In this document: one piece after another, positions 35,647-43,714 of the stretch
How positions within the stretch are numbered: position 1 is the first letter of the stretch
How the letters are laid out: the number at the start of each line of letters is the position of its first letter
Source: Candidatus Poribacteria bacterium
GTDB taxonomy: Bacteria; Poribacteria; WGA-4E; PCPOR2b
Assembly: GCA_022826645.1 (NCBI GenBank)
Contig: JAJDUM010000017.1
Span: 124,001 to 188,000, forward strand
DNA length: 64,000 nucleotides
Reading direction: 5' to 3'
Position numbers and translations under genes: made by a program
The notes under the pieces: model-generated
The model's input: the letters and a program-made list of their open reading frames with translations, nothing else
The model's database searches: none
Told to the model about the DNA's origin: nothing

Positions 35647-36924
35647 ATGGAAAAAGTTCCAATCTGTCTCGTGGGTTGTGGTGGCATGGGCCATCGTCAT
35701 GTCATGGGTTATAAAGAACTCCAGGAGAGTGGTATCGGGAATCTCGATCTAGTAGCCGTCTGTGACATTCGGCGCGAGAATGCAGCGTTAGTAGCGAATG
35801 AAGCCGAGCGACTGCTGGGTAAGAAACCGATGGTTTTCGATGATTTGGGCCAGGTCCTCGCCCATCCCAATATCGCTGCGGTCGATGTGGTCACCGACGG
35901 TTCGACTCACCACGCGGTGGGTGTGCCAGCACTCGAGGCGGGGAAGCATACGATGGTTGAGAAGCCGTTAGGCATTACTGTGCGTGCGTGTCAGGCGATG
36001 ATTGAAGCCGCTCAACGCGGTGGTGCAGTCCTCGCAACGGCGGAGAACTACCGCAGGGACACGCCCAACAGACTGGTACGAGCCATTATCGACCACGGAC
36101 TGTTAGGCGACCCCTACCTTATGATTCAGACATCTCTCGGTGGCGACGATTCTATGGCTATCACGCCCTGGCGTCATCTCAAGGAGAAGGGCGCAATCGG
36201 CTTGGACATGGGAGTACACTACGCCGACATCATCCGCTACTATATGGGTGAATACCGTGAGATCTTTGGTCAAGGGCTTATCGTTGAACCTGTGCGTCGC
36301 AAGCCAGATCATGCTGACCATCCGCTGATTTCGTATCGGGAACGCGCCAAGACTTATCCGGAAACCGTCGAGGCGACTGGTGAGGATTCGGTCATTGCAC
36401 TGTACACAATGACGTCAGGGGCGGTGGTTCAACTTTCGTATGTCGGAGGAGGGCGTGGAAGCCAAGGCTGGGAACGGAGTGTTCACGGTCGTTTCGGAGC
36501 TGTGTACGCACCCGGCGAACGCAATGGCAGACCAGTGGTGCTGCGCCTAGAGGGTAGGGAATTGAAGGGTAAAGAGATTCTACCGCTTTTGCCACAGTTT
36601 GAACTCAATGAAATAACCGAGCGACTTTTCGGGAAGCACGGGGTCGAGTACGAACCGCCAACTGATGTGGACCACGCGGTCTTTGCGGTTGATGCTAAAC
36701 ATTTGGCTATCGAATACCACGATTTCGGCGAGGCAATCCTTAACGGAACAGGTCCCGAAGTGGACGGCGAGGGTGGTATGAAAGCGGTTGCAGCAATAGT
36801 GGGCGCATACGAATCTGCTCTGGCTAAGCACTCCGTGAGTATGGAAGCCATGCTGTCCGGCGAAGTCCAGCAGTACCAAGCGGACATTGATGCCGCCCTC
36901 GGCTTTGATACACCTGAAAATTAG
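35647..36924 (+). CDS. Gfo/Idh/MocA family oxidoreductase
   Basis: A 425-residue NAD(P)-dependent oxidoreductase. The Rossmann motif is CLVGCGGMGHRHV (about 6-18), the catalytic lysine is in VEKPLG, and the GLDMGVHYADIIRYY segment carries the catalytic His. Longer than most members (about 350), with an insertion in the C-terminal domain around residues 200-330. It starts a plus-strand group of Gfo/Idh, cupin, Gfo/Idh, VOC and PhyH genes, which probably handle one substrate family. Confidence 0.9.
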   Translation: MEKVPICLVGCGGMGHRHVMGYKELQESGIGNLDLVAVCDIRRENAALVANEAERLLGKKPMVFDDLGQVLAHPNIAAVDVVTDGSTHHAVGVPALEAGKHTMVEKPLGITVRACQAMIEAAQRGGAVLATAENYRRDTPNRLVRAIIDHGLLGDPYLMIQTSLGGDDSMAITPWRHLKEKGAIGLDMGVHYADIIRYYMGEYREIFGQGLIVEPVRRKPDHADHPLISYRERAKTYPETVEATGEDSVIALYTMTSGAVVQLSYVGGGRGSQGWERSVHGRFGAVYAPGERNGRPVVLRLEGRELKGKEILPLLPQFELNEITERLFGKHGVEYEPPTDVDHAVFAVDAKHLAIEYHDFGEAILNGTGPEVDGEGGMKAVAAIVGAYESALAKHSVSMEAMLSGEVQQYQADIDAALGFDTPEN

Positions 36925-36942
36925 GATCTGCTGAAATAGCGT

Positions 36943-37126
36943 GTCGAGATGTGAATCTCTATCTACATGGCGCTGTGCCGGGATAGGGGTGGACAGGGCA
37001 AGACGTCCGACCTATGTGGGTGTAGTGTTGAGTTTCACCTTACCTTGGCACAAAAAGGCATTGTTGAAAAAGCGCAGTTTCTATTTTGCTGGATATAAAT
37101 TCGCACTTATCGTTCAGCCAACCTAC
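36943..37126 (-). repeat. Tandem mosaic of GTAG-headed REP-like palindromes
   Basis: Three units in a row. First, GTCGAGAT at 36943-36950 with its degenerate partner at 36955-36962, followed by CTAC (36963-36966). Second, a degenerate copy around 36990-37016 with GGAC and GTCC arms, followed by GACCTAT. Third, GTTGAG (37027-37032) with GCCAAC and CTAC at 37123-37126. All have the CTAC on the right, that is GTAG heads on the minus strand. They occupy the gap between the Gfo/Idh and cupin genes. Confidence 0.6.
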
Positions 37127-37167
37127 GCACCGTTAGCAACTCAGGGTACTTTAGAGAGGAGAGAACC

Positions 37168-37821
37168 ATGGGTTTCACTGTCTATGACTGTCGTAAAGAC
37201 ATCCGCAATATCTTGGTAACCCCGCAGATACGGGCTCGATTTTGTCGCATGGAGCCGGGACCGGGATCGCTTGATAAATTCCACACCCACGATTTGGGAC
37301 ATGAGATCTTCATTATTCTGTCAGGACGGGTGGAGTTCCGCATCAGCGGCGTGACGAAAGAACTTGGACCCGGACAGATGTGCTATGCCCTTGCGGATGA
37401 ACCGCATTCGGTGCGGGTTCTTGGGGACGAACCGGTGTATATGTATCTCTCGGTGACGCCGCATATCCAGCCCACCCACACCCAGTATTCCGACGACGGG
37501 GAAAGACTCCCGCCCCAGTTCAGACCGTCCAGCGACTATGACATGGAGACGGACTCAACCACACCGATTGACGTACTGATTGATAAACATGTCGATACTG
37601 CGCATTCGGTGGCTGCCGTGGCAAAGAACAGTGCTCAGATTCAGGAACAGATGGCAGCTGCCCTGAAGCGGGCGTTGGCGGAGGGCGACGAGAAAGCTGC
37701 TGCCGAGATACGAGACATCATGTGGGAACCGCTGTTAGAAACCTTCAAAAAGGTCAATGAATTGGCAGCAGAGTGGAACATACTTACCCCGCGAGCTGGA
37801 ACACTCCACGTCTACCGTTGA
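37168..37821 (+). CDS. Cupin-domain protein with a helical C-terminal extension
   Basis: A 217-residue protein. Residues about 25-105 form a cupin barrel with metal-binding H-x-H (FHTHD), a following Glu in HEIFIILSG and the second-motif His in DEPHSVRV, so it can bind a metal. The C-terminal 80 residues are helical and rich in Ala, Glu and Lys. Cupins here may be oxygenases, isomerases or sensors. It lies between two Gfo/Idh genes in the same direction, 31 bases upstream of the second. ATG 37168 follows GAGAGGAGAG. Confidence 0.88.
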   Translation: MGFTVYDCRKDIRNILVTPQIRARFCRMEPGPGSLDKFHTHDLGHEIFIILSGRVEFRISGVTKELGPGQMCYALADEPHSVRVLGDEPVYMYLSVTPHIQPTHTQYSDDGERLPPQFRPSSDYDMETDSTTPIDVLIDKHVDTAHSVAAVAKNSAQIQEQMAAALKRALAEGDEKAAAEIRDIMWEPLLETFKKVNELAAEWNILTPRAGTLHVYR

Positions 37822-37852
37822 GATCCGTATCCTGAGAATGGAGGGAGAGATT

Positions 37853-38935
37853 ATGTCACTCGTACGAATCGGCGTTGTTGGATGCGGTGCAATCGCCCAA
37901 GTTCAGCACCTTCCCAATCTGCTTGAGCTTGACGATGAATTTGAAGTGCCCATCGTCTGCGATGTATCGCCGGGACAAGCAGAATATGTAGCCCGTAGGT
38001 TCAAGGTTCCGAAATATGTGACTGATATTCGAGATATGCTAGCGGCGGATATCGATGCGGTGTTGCTCTGTCACACAGATCCTAAGACAGAGGCAGCGGT
38101 GCAAGCCTTCGAGGCAGGGAAGCATGTGTTCATTGAAAAACCTATCTGTAGTTCCTTGCAGGAAGCCGATGCTATGATTGATGCGGCGCGAAAATCGGGG
38201 AAGGTTGGTCAAGCCGGCTACATGAAGGTATATGAACCTGCATTTGAAATGGCGAAACGTGAAGTCGATGCCATGGACGACATCCGGTTTGTCCAGACCA
38301 ATCACCTGCATCCGAGCAACGAACTCCACTTGAGTCATTTTAAGGTCAAGAAGTTCAACGATCTGCCCCCCACTATGATGGAAGAACGACGGGAAGCGTC
38401 CAGAGCTGCGCGGCGTGATGCGTTTGGAGATCTTTTCGAGGCTGCTGAATCCTGCGGCATCGCCTACGGTCTTATCCACGACCTTTATAGCTTACGGACC
38501 ATGATAGGTGTTCCAAGCGCAGTCGTCAGCACAGAGGTTTGGAACGACCGTCGAGCGATAACGACCATTTTGGAATACCCCAACGGCGCGCGCTGTGTGG
38601 TTAGTAGAGTAGATCTGAACAAGTTATGGGATTTTAAGCAGACCCTTGAAGTCTACAGCGAAGACAAGCGCGTGATCCTCTCGTACCCAACCGGTTTTTC
38701 GCGTCGGGTCCTGACAGAACTGGTTGTGCAGGGCATCGATGCGGAGGGGAATAGTTTCTACAAGGAGCCAGCGATTCCGTGGGAAAGTGGGTTCACCCGC
38801 GAGCTGCGTCATTTCCACAAGTGCATCACCGAGGGCATCCCCTCACGTTCATCGATCGTAGACGCGCGCCACGATACTGCGCTCATTATTGACATCACTA
38901 AAGCGTATATCACGGGGGCACCTGTAAGTCGATAG
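37853..38935 (+). CDS. Gfo/Idh/MocA family oxidoreductase
   Basis: A 360-residue NAD(P)-dependent oxidoreductase. The start MSLVRIGVVGCGAIAQVQH is the Rossmann motif, with the catalytic lysine in IEKPIC at about 95-97. GLIHDLYSLRTMIG carries the catalytic His region. The frame is open 96 bases upstream, into the cupin gene, but ATG 37853 is preceded by GGAGGGAGAG. A VOC protein gene follows after 9 bases, so this is an operon. Confidence 0.91.
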   Translation: MSLVRIGVVGCGAIAQVQHLPNLLELDDEFEVPIVCDVSPGQAEYVARRFKVPKYVTDIRDMLAADIDAVLLCHTDPKTEAAVQAFEAGKHVFIEKPICSSLQEADAMIDAARKSGKVGQAGYMKVYEPAFEMAKREVDAMDDIRFVQTNHLHPSNELHLSHFKVKKFNDLPPTMMEERREASRAARRDAFGDLFEAAESCGIAYGLIHDLYSLRTMIGVPSAVVSTEVWNDRRAITTILEYPNGARCVVSRVDLNKLWDFKQTLEVYSEDKRVILSYPTGFSRRVLTELVVQGIDAEGNSFYKEPAIPWESGFTRELRHFHKCITEGIPSRSSIVDARHDTALIIDITKAYITGAPVSR

Positions 38936-38944
38936 AGAGAAGAA

Positions 38945-39355
38945 ATGATGGAGGCAAATCTTTGGAACATCGGCATCAAGGTCGAAGACCTGGAAGCCGA
39001 GATCAGCTTTTTTGAGGAGTTGGGTGGCAAGCTCCTGAGCCGTGGTTCCCGTATAAGGGCGGATGGAGACCATCCCCACGCGCTGATGGAGTTTGGCGGC
39101 ACCCGTCTGTTTCTGACACCAAAACCGGTCTTTCAGGATAAGCTGGCTCAACCACCTATGCCGGGGTTGACACACGCAGTTTTTGAGGTGGACGACTTGG
39201 ACGAAGCATATCAACGGCTGGTAGCGTTAGGAACAGAGGTGCTCCTTGAGCCGGTAGAGATAAGCACCGATTTTGGGGCACGGCGAATTTCCTTCTATCG
39301 CTCCCCTAACGGTCTTGTCTTTGAGGTCATGCAAATTCTGGAATCGAAGGTGTAG
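38945..39355 (+). CDS. VOC (glyoxalase/dioxygenase fold) family protein
   Basis: A 136-residue VOC protein. Two beta-alpha-beta-beta-beta modules are visible: LWNIGIKVEDLEAEISFFEE and LTHAVFEVDDLDEAYQRL, ending in DPNG-like SPNGLVFEVMQ. The usual metal positions are partly non-canonical (N or I replaces the first His), so it may be a metal-independent isomerase or a binding protein. It is 9 bases after a Gfo/Idh gene and 40 before a PhyH gene. Confidence 0.87.
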   Translation: MMEANLWNIGIKVEDLEAEISFFEELGGKLLSRGSRIRADGDHPHALMEFGGTRLFLTPKPVFQDKLAQPPMPGLTHAVFEVDDLDEAYQRLVALGTEVLLEPVEISTDFGARRISFYRSPNGLVFEVMQILESKV

Positions 39356-39395
39356 TTCAATTCATCATCTCTGAGGAAAAAAAGGGAAGCTAACC

Positions 39396-40616
39396 ATGCA
39401 GGTCAATCCACAACAGTTGCTTGATGATGGGTATATCATCCTACGCGAGGTTATCCCGCCAGGACAGTTAGATGACCTCCGTAACTGCTACGAAACACTG
39501 GTCGAGCGACAGAAGGTTATTTGGGCGCAGGAGCGCAAGCCTGACGATCCACCGGGGGGCTATTGGGAAACTGCTGCGCAACCGCGTGTGTTTTTCGATG
39601 GTGTCGCGGACAAAACGACGGCTAAAGCGGTGGAGTTTTGTCTGCATGAAAACACTTTGGGTGTCAGCCGACAGGTGATGCAGGCACCGGAGGCTTCGCC
39701 AACGCTGATGGCACTGATGTGCAGTCCGGTGCGGGACCACGGTCCGGCTAGCTGGCACAGGGATATTGATCCGGTTGGGCAGGCTCCACTACGCGGTATG
39801 CAGATGGATGTGCTTGAAAACGCGCCGGGCTACGTTCAATGGAATATCCCCCTCTATGATGACAGTGTGTTTTGGGTGGTGCCAAAAAGCCACAGACGCC
39901 CTAACACAGCGGCAGAAAATCGACATTTGGCAACAAAGGGGCGTGAGCCTATACCGGGTGGGATGCCGGTGGAACTCAAAGCGGGAGACGGTATTGTCTA
40001 TACCCACATGATGCTGCATTGGGGGAGCAACTACAGTGCGAAGTTACGGCGCACGGTGCATCTCGGCTATCGGGCTTTCGGCGGTCCCGTTTACCCCATG
40101 GTCAACCACTTTTATTGGCATCCAGATTTCGCGCGACGTATGCCTCCAGGGACGCGAGAGCAGTTTGCACATTTCTCCCAACTGCACGAAGACGAGTGTG
40201 ATGTGGTCGAAATGACTTTCCGTGCTATCTTGGACAAAAATGCGGAGGGGTTTCGCAATGGGCTGGCCACGCTCCATCCCGGGGAAGCGTCGCGGATGGT
40301 ATGCGTGGTGTACCTATCAAAATTGGTGCAAAAGACACGCACATTGAAACAACCCGATGCCGCTAGCCTACCATTGGAGGAGCGTGTGGACGCTATTTCG
40401 GAGCATCGGCTCAATTTCTATCTCTTCGAGGATTTTTCCCGCCGCTTTTCGTTAGAAGAAGCTGACTTGCTCTGGACCCGATTTGGGACACTCTATGGCA
40501 AAATTCAGGGGGAGATAGAGCGATCTGTCCCGAACTTGGAGTCTCGACAGGACCGGTTATTGCTGACTGACATGCCGGTTAATTTCGATGTGGAGGATTT
40601 CATCGCGAGTTGGTAG
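39396..40616 (+). CDS. PhyH-family dioxygenase with a long C-terminal extension
   Basis: A 406-residue Fe(II)/2-oxoglutarate oxygenase. H121-R-D123 (SWHRD) and H208 (MMLHWG) give the iron triad, with R218/R219 as likely 2-oxoglutarate ligand. The other PhyH proteins here have about 240-265 residues; this one has about 150 more at the C-terminus, mostly helical, with no family I recognise. It is the last gene of the Gfo/Idh, cupin, Gfo/Idh, VOC group. Confidence 0.9.
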   Translation: MQVNPQQLLDDGYIILREVIPPGQLDDLRNCYETLVERQKVIWAQERKPDDPPGGYWETAAQPRVFFDGVADKTTAKAVEFCLHENTLGVSRQVMQAPEASPTLMALMCSPVRDHGPASWHRDIDPVGQAPLRGMQMDVLENAPGYVQWNIPLYDDSVFWVVPKSHRRPNTAAENRHLATKGREPIPGGMPVELKAGDGIVYTHMMLHWGSNYSAKLRRTVHLGYRAFGGPVYPMVNHFYWHPDFARRMPPGTREQFAHFSQLHEDECDVVEMTFRAILDKNAEGFRNGLATLHPGEASRMVCVVYLSKLVQKTRTLKQPDAASLPLEERVDAISEHRLNFYLFEDFSRRFSLEEADLLWTRFGTLYGKIQGEIERSVPNLESRQDRLLLTDMPVNFDVEDFIASW

Positions 40617-40632
40617 GCATAAATTGCATAAG

Positions 40633-40664
40633 GCGTGAAACGTGATGCGTGAAACGTGAAAACC
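40633..40664 (+). repeat. Tandem 13-mer plus motif shared with 57682-57695
   Basis: GCGTGAAACGTGA occurs twice, one base apart, and the second copy runs on into GAAACGTGAAAACC (40651-40664). The same 14-mer is at 57682-57695, in both cases a short distance before a GTTGGG...CCCAAC-CTAC element. Confidence 0.6.
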
Positions 40665-40719
40665 ATTTGTTCATTAGTACAGTCGGGTAGCATGTACGCC
40701 CTATGGTGATAATATAGTG

Positions 40720-40982
40720 TTGGGTTTCGCTGTATCTGGTTATATTAAAGGGTGGTATTGAGAAGCGTGGCTCCTATTGTCATTGATAGGCTGCCGCTAT
40801 TACCGTTAACCCCAACCTACGTGCTCAACCCATAGTGTTAATCAACGGGTGAGGAAACCTCGCTCCTACGATTACAATTAGGGGCTGTAACCCTTTGTTC
40901 ACGGATCGGAAAAGATTTAGGACTTCGGAGAGCGGTGTCTTGAAATCGCCTTCTCAGTGTCGAGATGTGAATCACGACCTGC
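40720..40982 (-). repeat. Mosaic of three GTAG-headed REP-like palindromes
   Basis: In the 480-base gap 40617-41096. GTTGGG (40720-40725) pairs with CCCAAC (40811-40816), followed by CTAC (40817-40820). GGGTGAGG-AAA-CCTCGCTC (40847-40865) forms a hairpin, followed by CTAC (40866-40869). GTCGAGAT (40959-40966) with ATCACGAC (40971-40978) is followed by CTGC. Different palindromes thus carry the same adjacent motif. There is no gene in this gap. Confidence 0.65.
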
Positions 40983-41096
40983 AATCACAATCGACCCGCT
41001 CCTACGGCTACAGACAATTCCACATAAACGTCAACACGCCCCAGTTATTCACGGTGCCCTATTGTAGTTTGTTCGCTAATCTGCTGCTTGAGTCGG

Positions 41097-43400
41097 TTAC
41101 TCCATTGCCCATTCGCACCGTTCAATCCAATCCCTTGCTCTGTGAATCGTACCGAGGGGCAGTGTGTTATTGGTAGCAATTCGGTGAAATTGTTCAAGGG
41201 CTTCCTCATATTCTCCGAGCCGATACGAATTCACACCGATAAGCCGTATATTCTCGACTACGAGGCTATGGGGTGGGAATTCCAGAGAAGCAGCTTTTGA
41301 CAGATACTGGTTTGAGGCAGCATACTCCTGATCGAAATAGAGCTGTCGCCCTATCAGATAGTGCCCTAATCCCCACTCCGGCAACGCATCAATCACTTCG
41401 TGCAGTAGTGTCATCTTCAGTCGGTTCGATGACTGGCCGATGAGGACTTGCCTGATTTTATCCTCGACATCAGGTGAGCCAAGAGCAAGTGTTGTAAGCT
41501 TGGCTTGTGCCTCTCGATCAAGCGCATCAGAGGTGTGAAGTACGAAGACCTCCTGATACCGTGAACGGGCGTTTTCACGCTCCCCGCGCTGCCAATAGAC
41601 GTTCCCCTCAACATTTTTCGCCTCCGCAACCCGGTTCATGCTTGCTTGGGGATGTGTGATAATTCTTGATGCCCATTCCAAGGTTGAGGAGTAATCTCCG
41701 GTATGATAGTGTGCGTACATGAGTCCACGCAGATGGCGCGGATTATCCGGATCAAATTGGTAGACCTGTTCAAAGAGGCGAACTGCTGTGGTCATATCCG
41801 TTCGCTGATATGCTCGCCAAGCTTCGGAAGAGAGTTGAGCGATTTCGTGGGCGCACGGCTTCTGGAAGACACTTGGACGGTTGAAACGGTGTGCTGCGAT
41901 CTCCAAATCTGCCTCTGTCAACGGAACCGTTTGCAGAAACTCATTCCATTCCCGCTCAAGTTCTGCTAAGGATTTACCGTAAACCTCCTCAAAATTCCCG
42001 GTTGGAAAGACGCGCTTCGCTTTTTCGATTCCATACGTTTCGACGAGAAAGCGTACAAAAGAGCCCGCCAGTGTATAGCTTTGCCCTGAAGCTTGTCCCC
42101 AGAAACCGAGCCCCATGATCTGGCTCATCTCCGGGGCAATATCCAGTTGTTGCATCGCCCGACTCCACTGATGCGCTGTCAATTTTCCTTCACTCCAATC
42201 TGCGGCAACAGCAATTCCTTCATGCAATCCGATTTTGAGACTGACTTTCAGAAATGGATGCCAATCTGCCGTTAAAGCGTGTGCCAATTCGTGCTTCATG
42301 ACGGGATGGGGAAAATCCTCGTAGTTGATGTGAAAGCCATATCCGAGCGGATCTTCAACTGATGTGCCACGCGCACCTACGAGTCGCTTTTTCTGTGCGG
42401 GAGAGGTGTAGATGTAGGATTGAACCTTTTTGGTAGGTCGTATCTGGAAGTAGTGGATTAACTGATCATAACGAAACTCGTGGTCTTGGGCGATCCATTC
42501 CATCTCTTCCTCAACCTTTGATCCCTGCTCATAATAGATTTTGAAGTGCGCAGTCTCCTTCATGCCCCCTAACTTGCTTTCGATATATCCCCGTGTTGGA
42601 CGCAAGCCCAACTCTCCGCGAAATAGGAAAATCAGTCCAAACAGAGCTATCAGGGCAATGAGGCGAATTCGATGGTTCAGGTCTGCAAACCGTGGCTTGA
42701 AGCGGTATAGATTTCTCCAATTAAGTCTTGGCTCGAGTTGGGTATGCCTACCAACCTCCAACGTGTTAATCGCGAGCGACATAAAAATCCACGCCAACAG
42801 CAGTGTCGTGCCACGCGCTATCAGCAGGGGACCGGATATGGCGATCCGTTCGTCATAGATGGGTCCCGGAAAGTAACCGAAGGTTGAATGGTAACCAAAA
42901 ACAGGTGGATGAAAGATGAGATTGTACGCGAGGGCAAGGAGCGTGGCAAAGATATAACCGAGATAAGCGAGATACGCCGCCCAGCGTCTCTTCAACCATA
43001 ACCCATAAAATATACCCAAGGCAGTGGCATAGGCGCAACTGATGACAGGCAGGAGGAGAAAGAAGACGAACCCCTCCAAGAAGTCACAATTCTTTACGCG
43101 GAAGGCGTTAAGCAGGATGATGATTAACGGCATAACCAGCAGTGTCAGGTTGATCCCAAACGCTCGCCAAAAAGTTGACATAACCATCTGAGCGGCGGTG
43201 CCTCTTAATGACTGTGTGCGCTGTCTCAGGTTGGCGACACCCGTTATAACGGTATGCGCCCCTGCAAATGAGATCGCGAAAGCGAGGATGGCACAAAATT
43301 CGAATGCGAGGAGATTAAGCAGGGGGATATTTGCAAGAATCAAGGCGAGGAGCGTTAGTGTAACGAACCAACACCAGTAAGTAAGGGATTTGAAAGTCAT
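41097..43400 (-). CDS. Membrane-anchored zinc metallopeptidase-like protein with C-terminal TPRs
   Basis: A 767-residue protein. About seven hydrophobic segments occupy residues 8-262. A peptidase-MA-like domain follows (about 280-480) with the zinc motif HELAH at 370-374 and a third ligand candidate, E394 in GLHEG. TPR-like helical repeats fill the C-terminus (about 520-760), including LFEQVYQFDPDNPRHLRGLMYAHYHTGDY. The layout suggests an integral membrane protease with a soluble peptidase and protein-binding arm. The combination is not one I can name. The start is divergent from the Ppx/GppA gene. Confidence 0.82.
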   Translation of the reverse strand: MTFKSLTYWCWFVTLTLLALILANIPLLNLLAFEFCAILAFAISFAGAHTVITGVANLRQRTQSLRGTAAQMVMSTFWRAFGINLTLLVMPLIIILLNAFRVKNCDFLEGFVFFLLLPVISCAYATALGIFYGLWLKRRWAAYLAYLGYIFATLLALAYNLIFHPPVFGYHSTFGYFPGPIYDERIAISGPLLIARGTTLLLAWIFMSLAINTLEVGRHTQLEPRLNWRNLYRFKPRFADLNHRIRLIALIALFGLIFLFRGELGLRPTRGYIESKLGGMKETAHFKIYYEQGSKVEEEMEWIAQDHEFRYDQLIHYFQIRPTKKVQSYIYTSPAQKKRLVGARGTSVEDPLGYGFHINYEDFPHPVMKHELAHALTADWHPFLKVSLKIGLHEGIAVAADWSEGKLTAHQWSRAMQQLDIAPEMSQIMGLGFWGQASGQSYTLAGSFVRFLVETYGIEKAKRVFPTGNFEEVYGKSLAELEREWNEFLQTVPLTEADLEIAAHRFNRPSVFQKPCAHEIAQLSSEAWRAYQRTDMTTAVRLFEQVYQFDPDNPRHLRGLMYAHYHTGDYSSTLEWASRIITHPQASMNRVAEAKNVEGNVYWQRGERENARSRYQEVFVLHTSDALDREAQAKLTTLALGSPDVEDKIRQVLIGQSSNRLKMTLLHEVIDALPEWGLGHYLIGRQLYFDQEYAASNQYLSKAASLEFPPHSLVVENIRLIGVNSYRLGEYEEALEQFHRIATNNTLPLGTIHRARDWIERCEWAME

Positions 43401-43434
43401 ACTTGTTCCAAAAAAAATAACGCGTAACGAGTAG

Positions 43435-43473
43435 TGCGTAAAAATTTATTCCCTATGTATCATGCTTTACGCA
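43435..43473. repeat. 8-bp inverted repeat in the divergent gap 43401-43714
   Basis: TGCGTAAA (43435-43442) and TTTACGCA (43466-43473) are perfect inverted repeats 35-70 bases upstream of the metallopeptidase start, a position where a regulator could bind. A second pair, TTGGGTT/AACCCAA, is at 43607-43643. Apart from the promoter at 43656 the gap holds no other feature. Confidence 0.35.
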
Positions 43474-43655
43474 GCAAATATTATATGCTCAGACTTCAAA
43501 GTAATATGCCGTAACCACTGTATACGGATAGGCTTAGAGTCGTTAATTCACTGTGAGCGGTGTAGTCCCGTTCACCCTGTTTACAACGTTCATTATAATT
43601 GGGAATTTGGGTTATTTTAGCATAGCTTAAGGGAGAAACCCAAGCAATTCTCAAC

Positions 43656-43685
43656 TTGACAATCAGCTATGGAATCATCTAATAT
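43656..43685 (+). promoter_or_regulatory. Sigma-70-type promoter for the Ppx/GppA gene
   Basis: TTGACA (43656-43661) and TAATAT (43680-43685) are separated by 18 bases, about 30 bases before the ATG at 43715. Confidence 0.55.
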
Positions 43686-43714
43686 TTTGACATATATAGA
43701 GATAAGGAGAGAAT

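Noticed and set aside
35452-35700. Minus-strand open frame of 82 codons before the Gfo/Idh gene
   Set aside because: It overlaps the start and ribosome-binding site of a well-supported gene and has no recognisable family.
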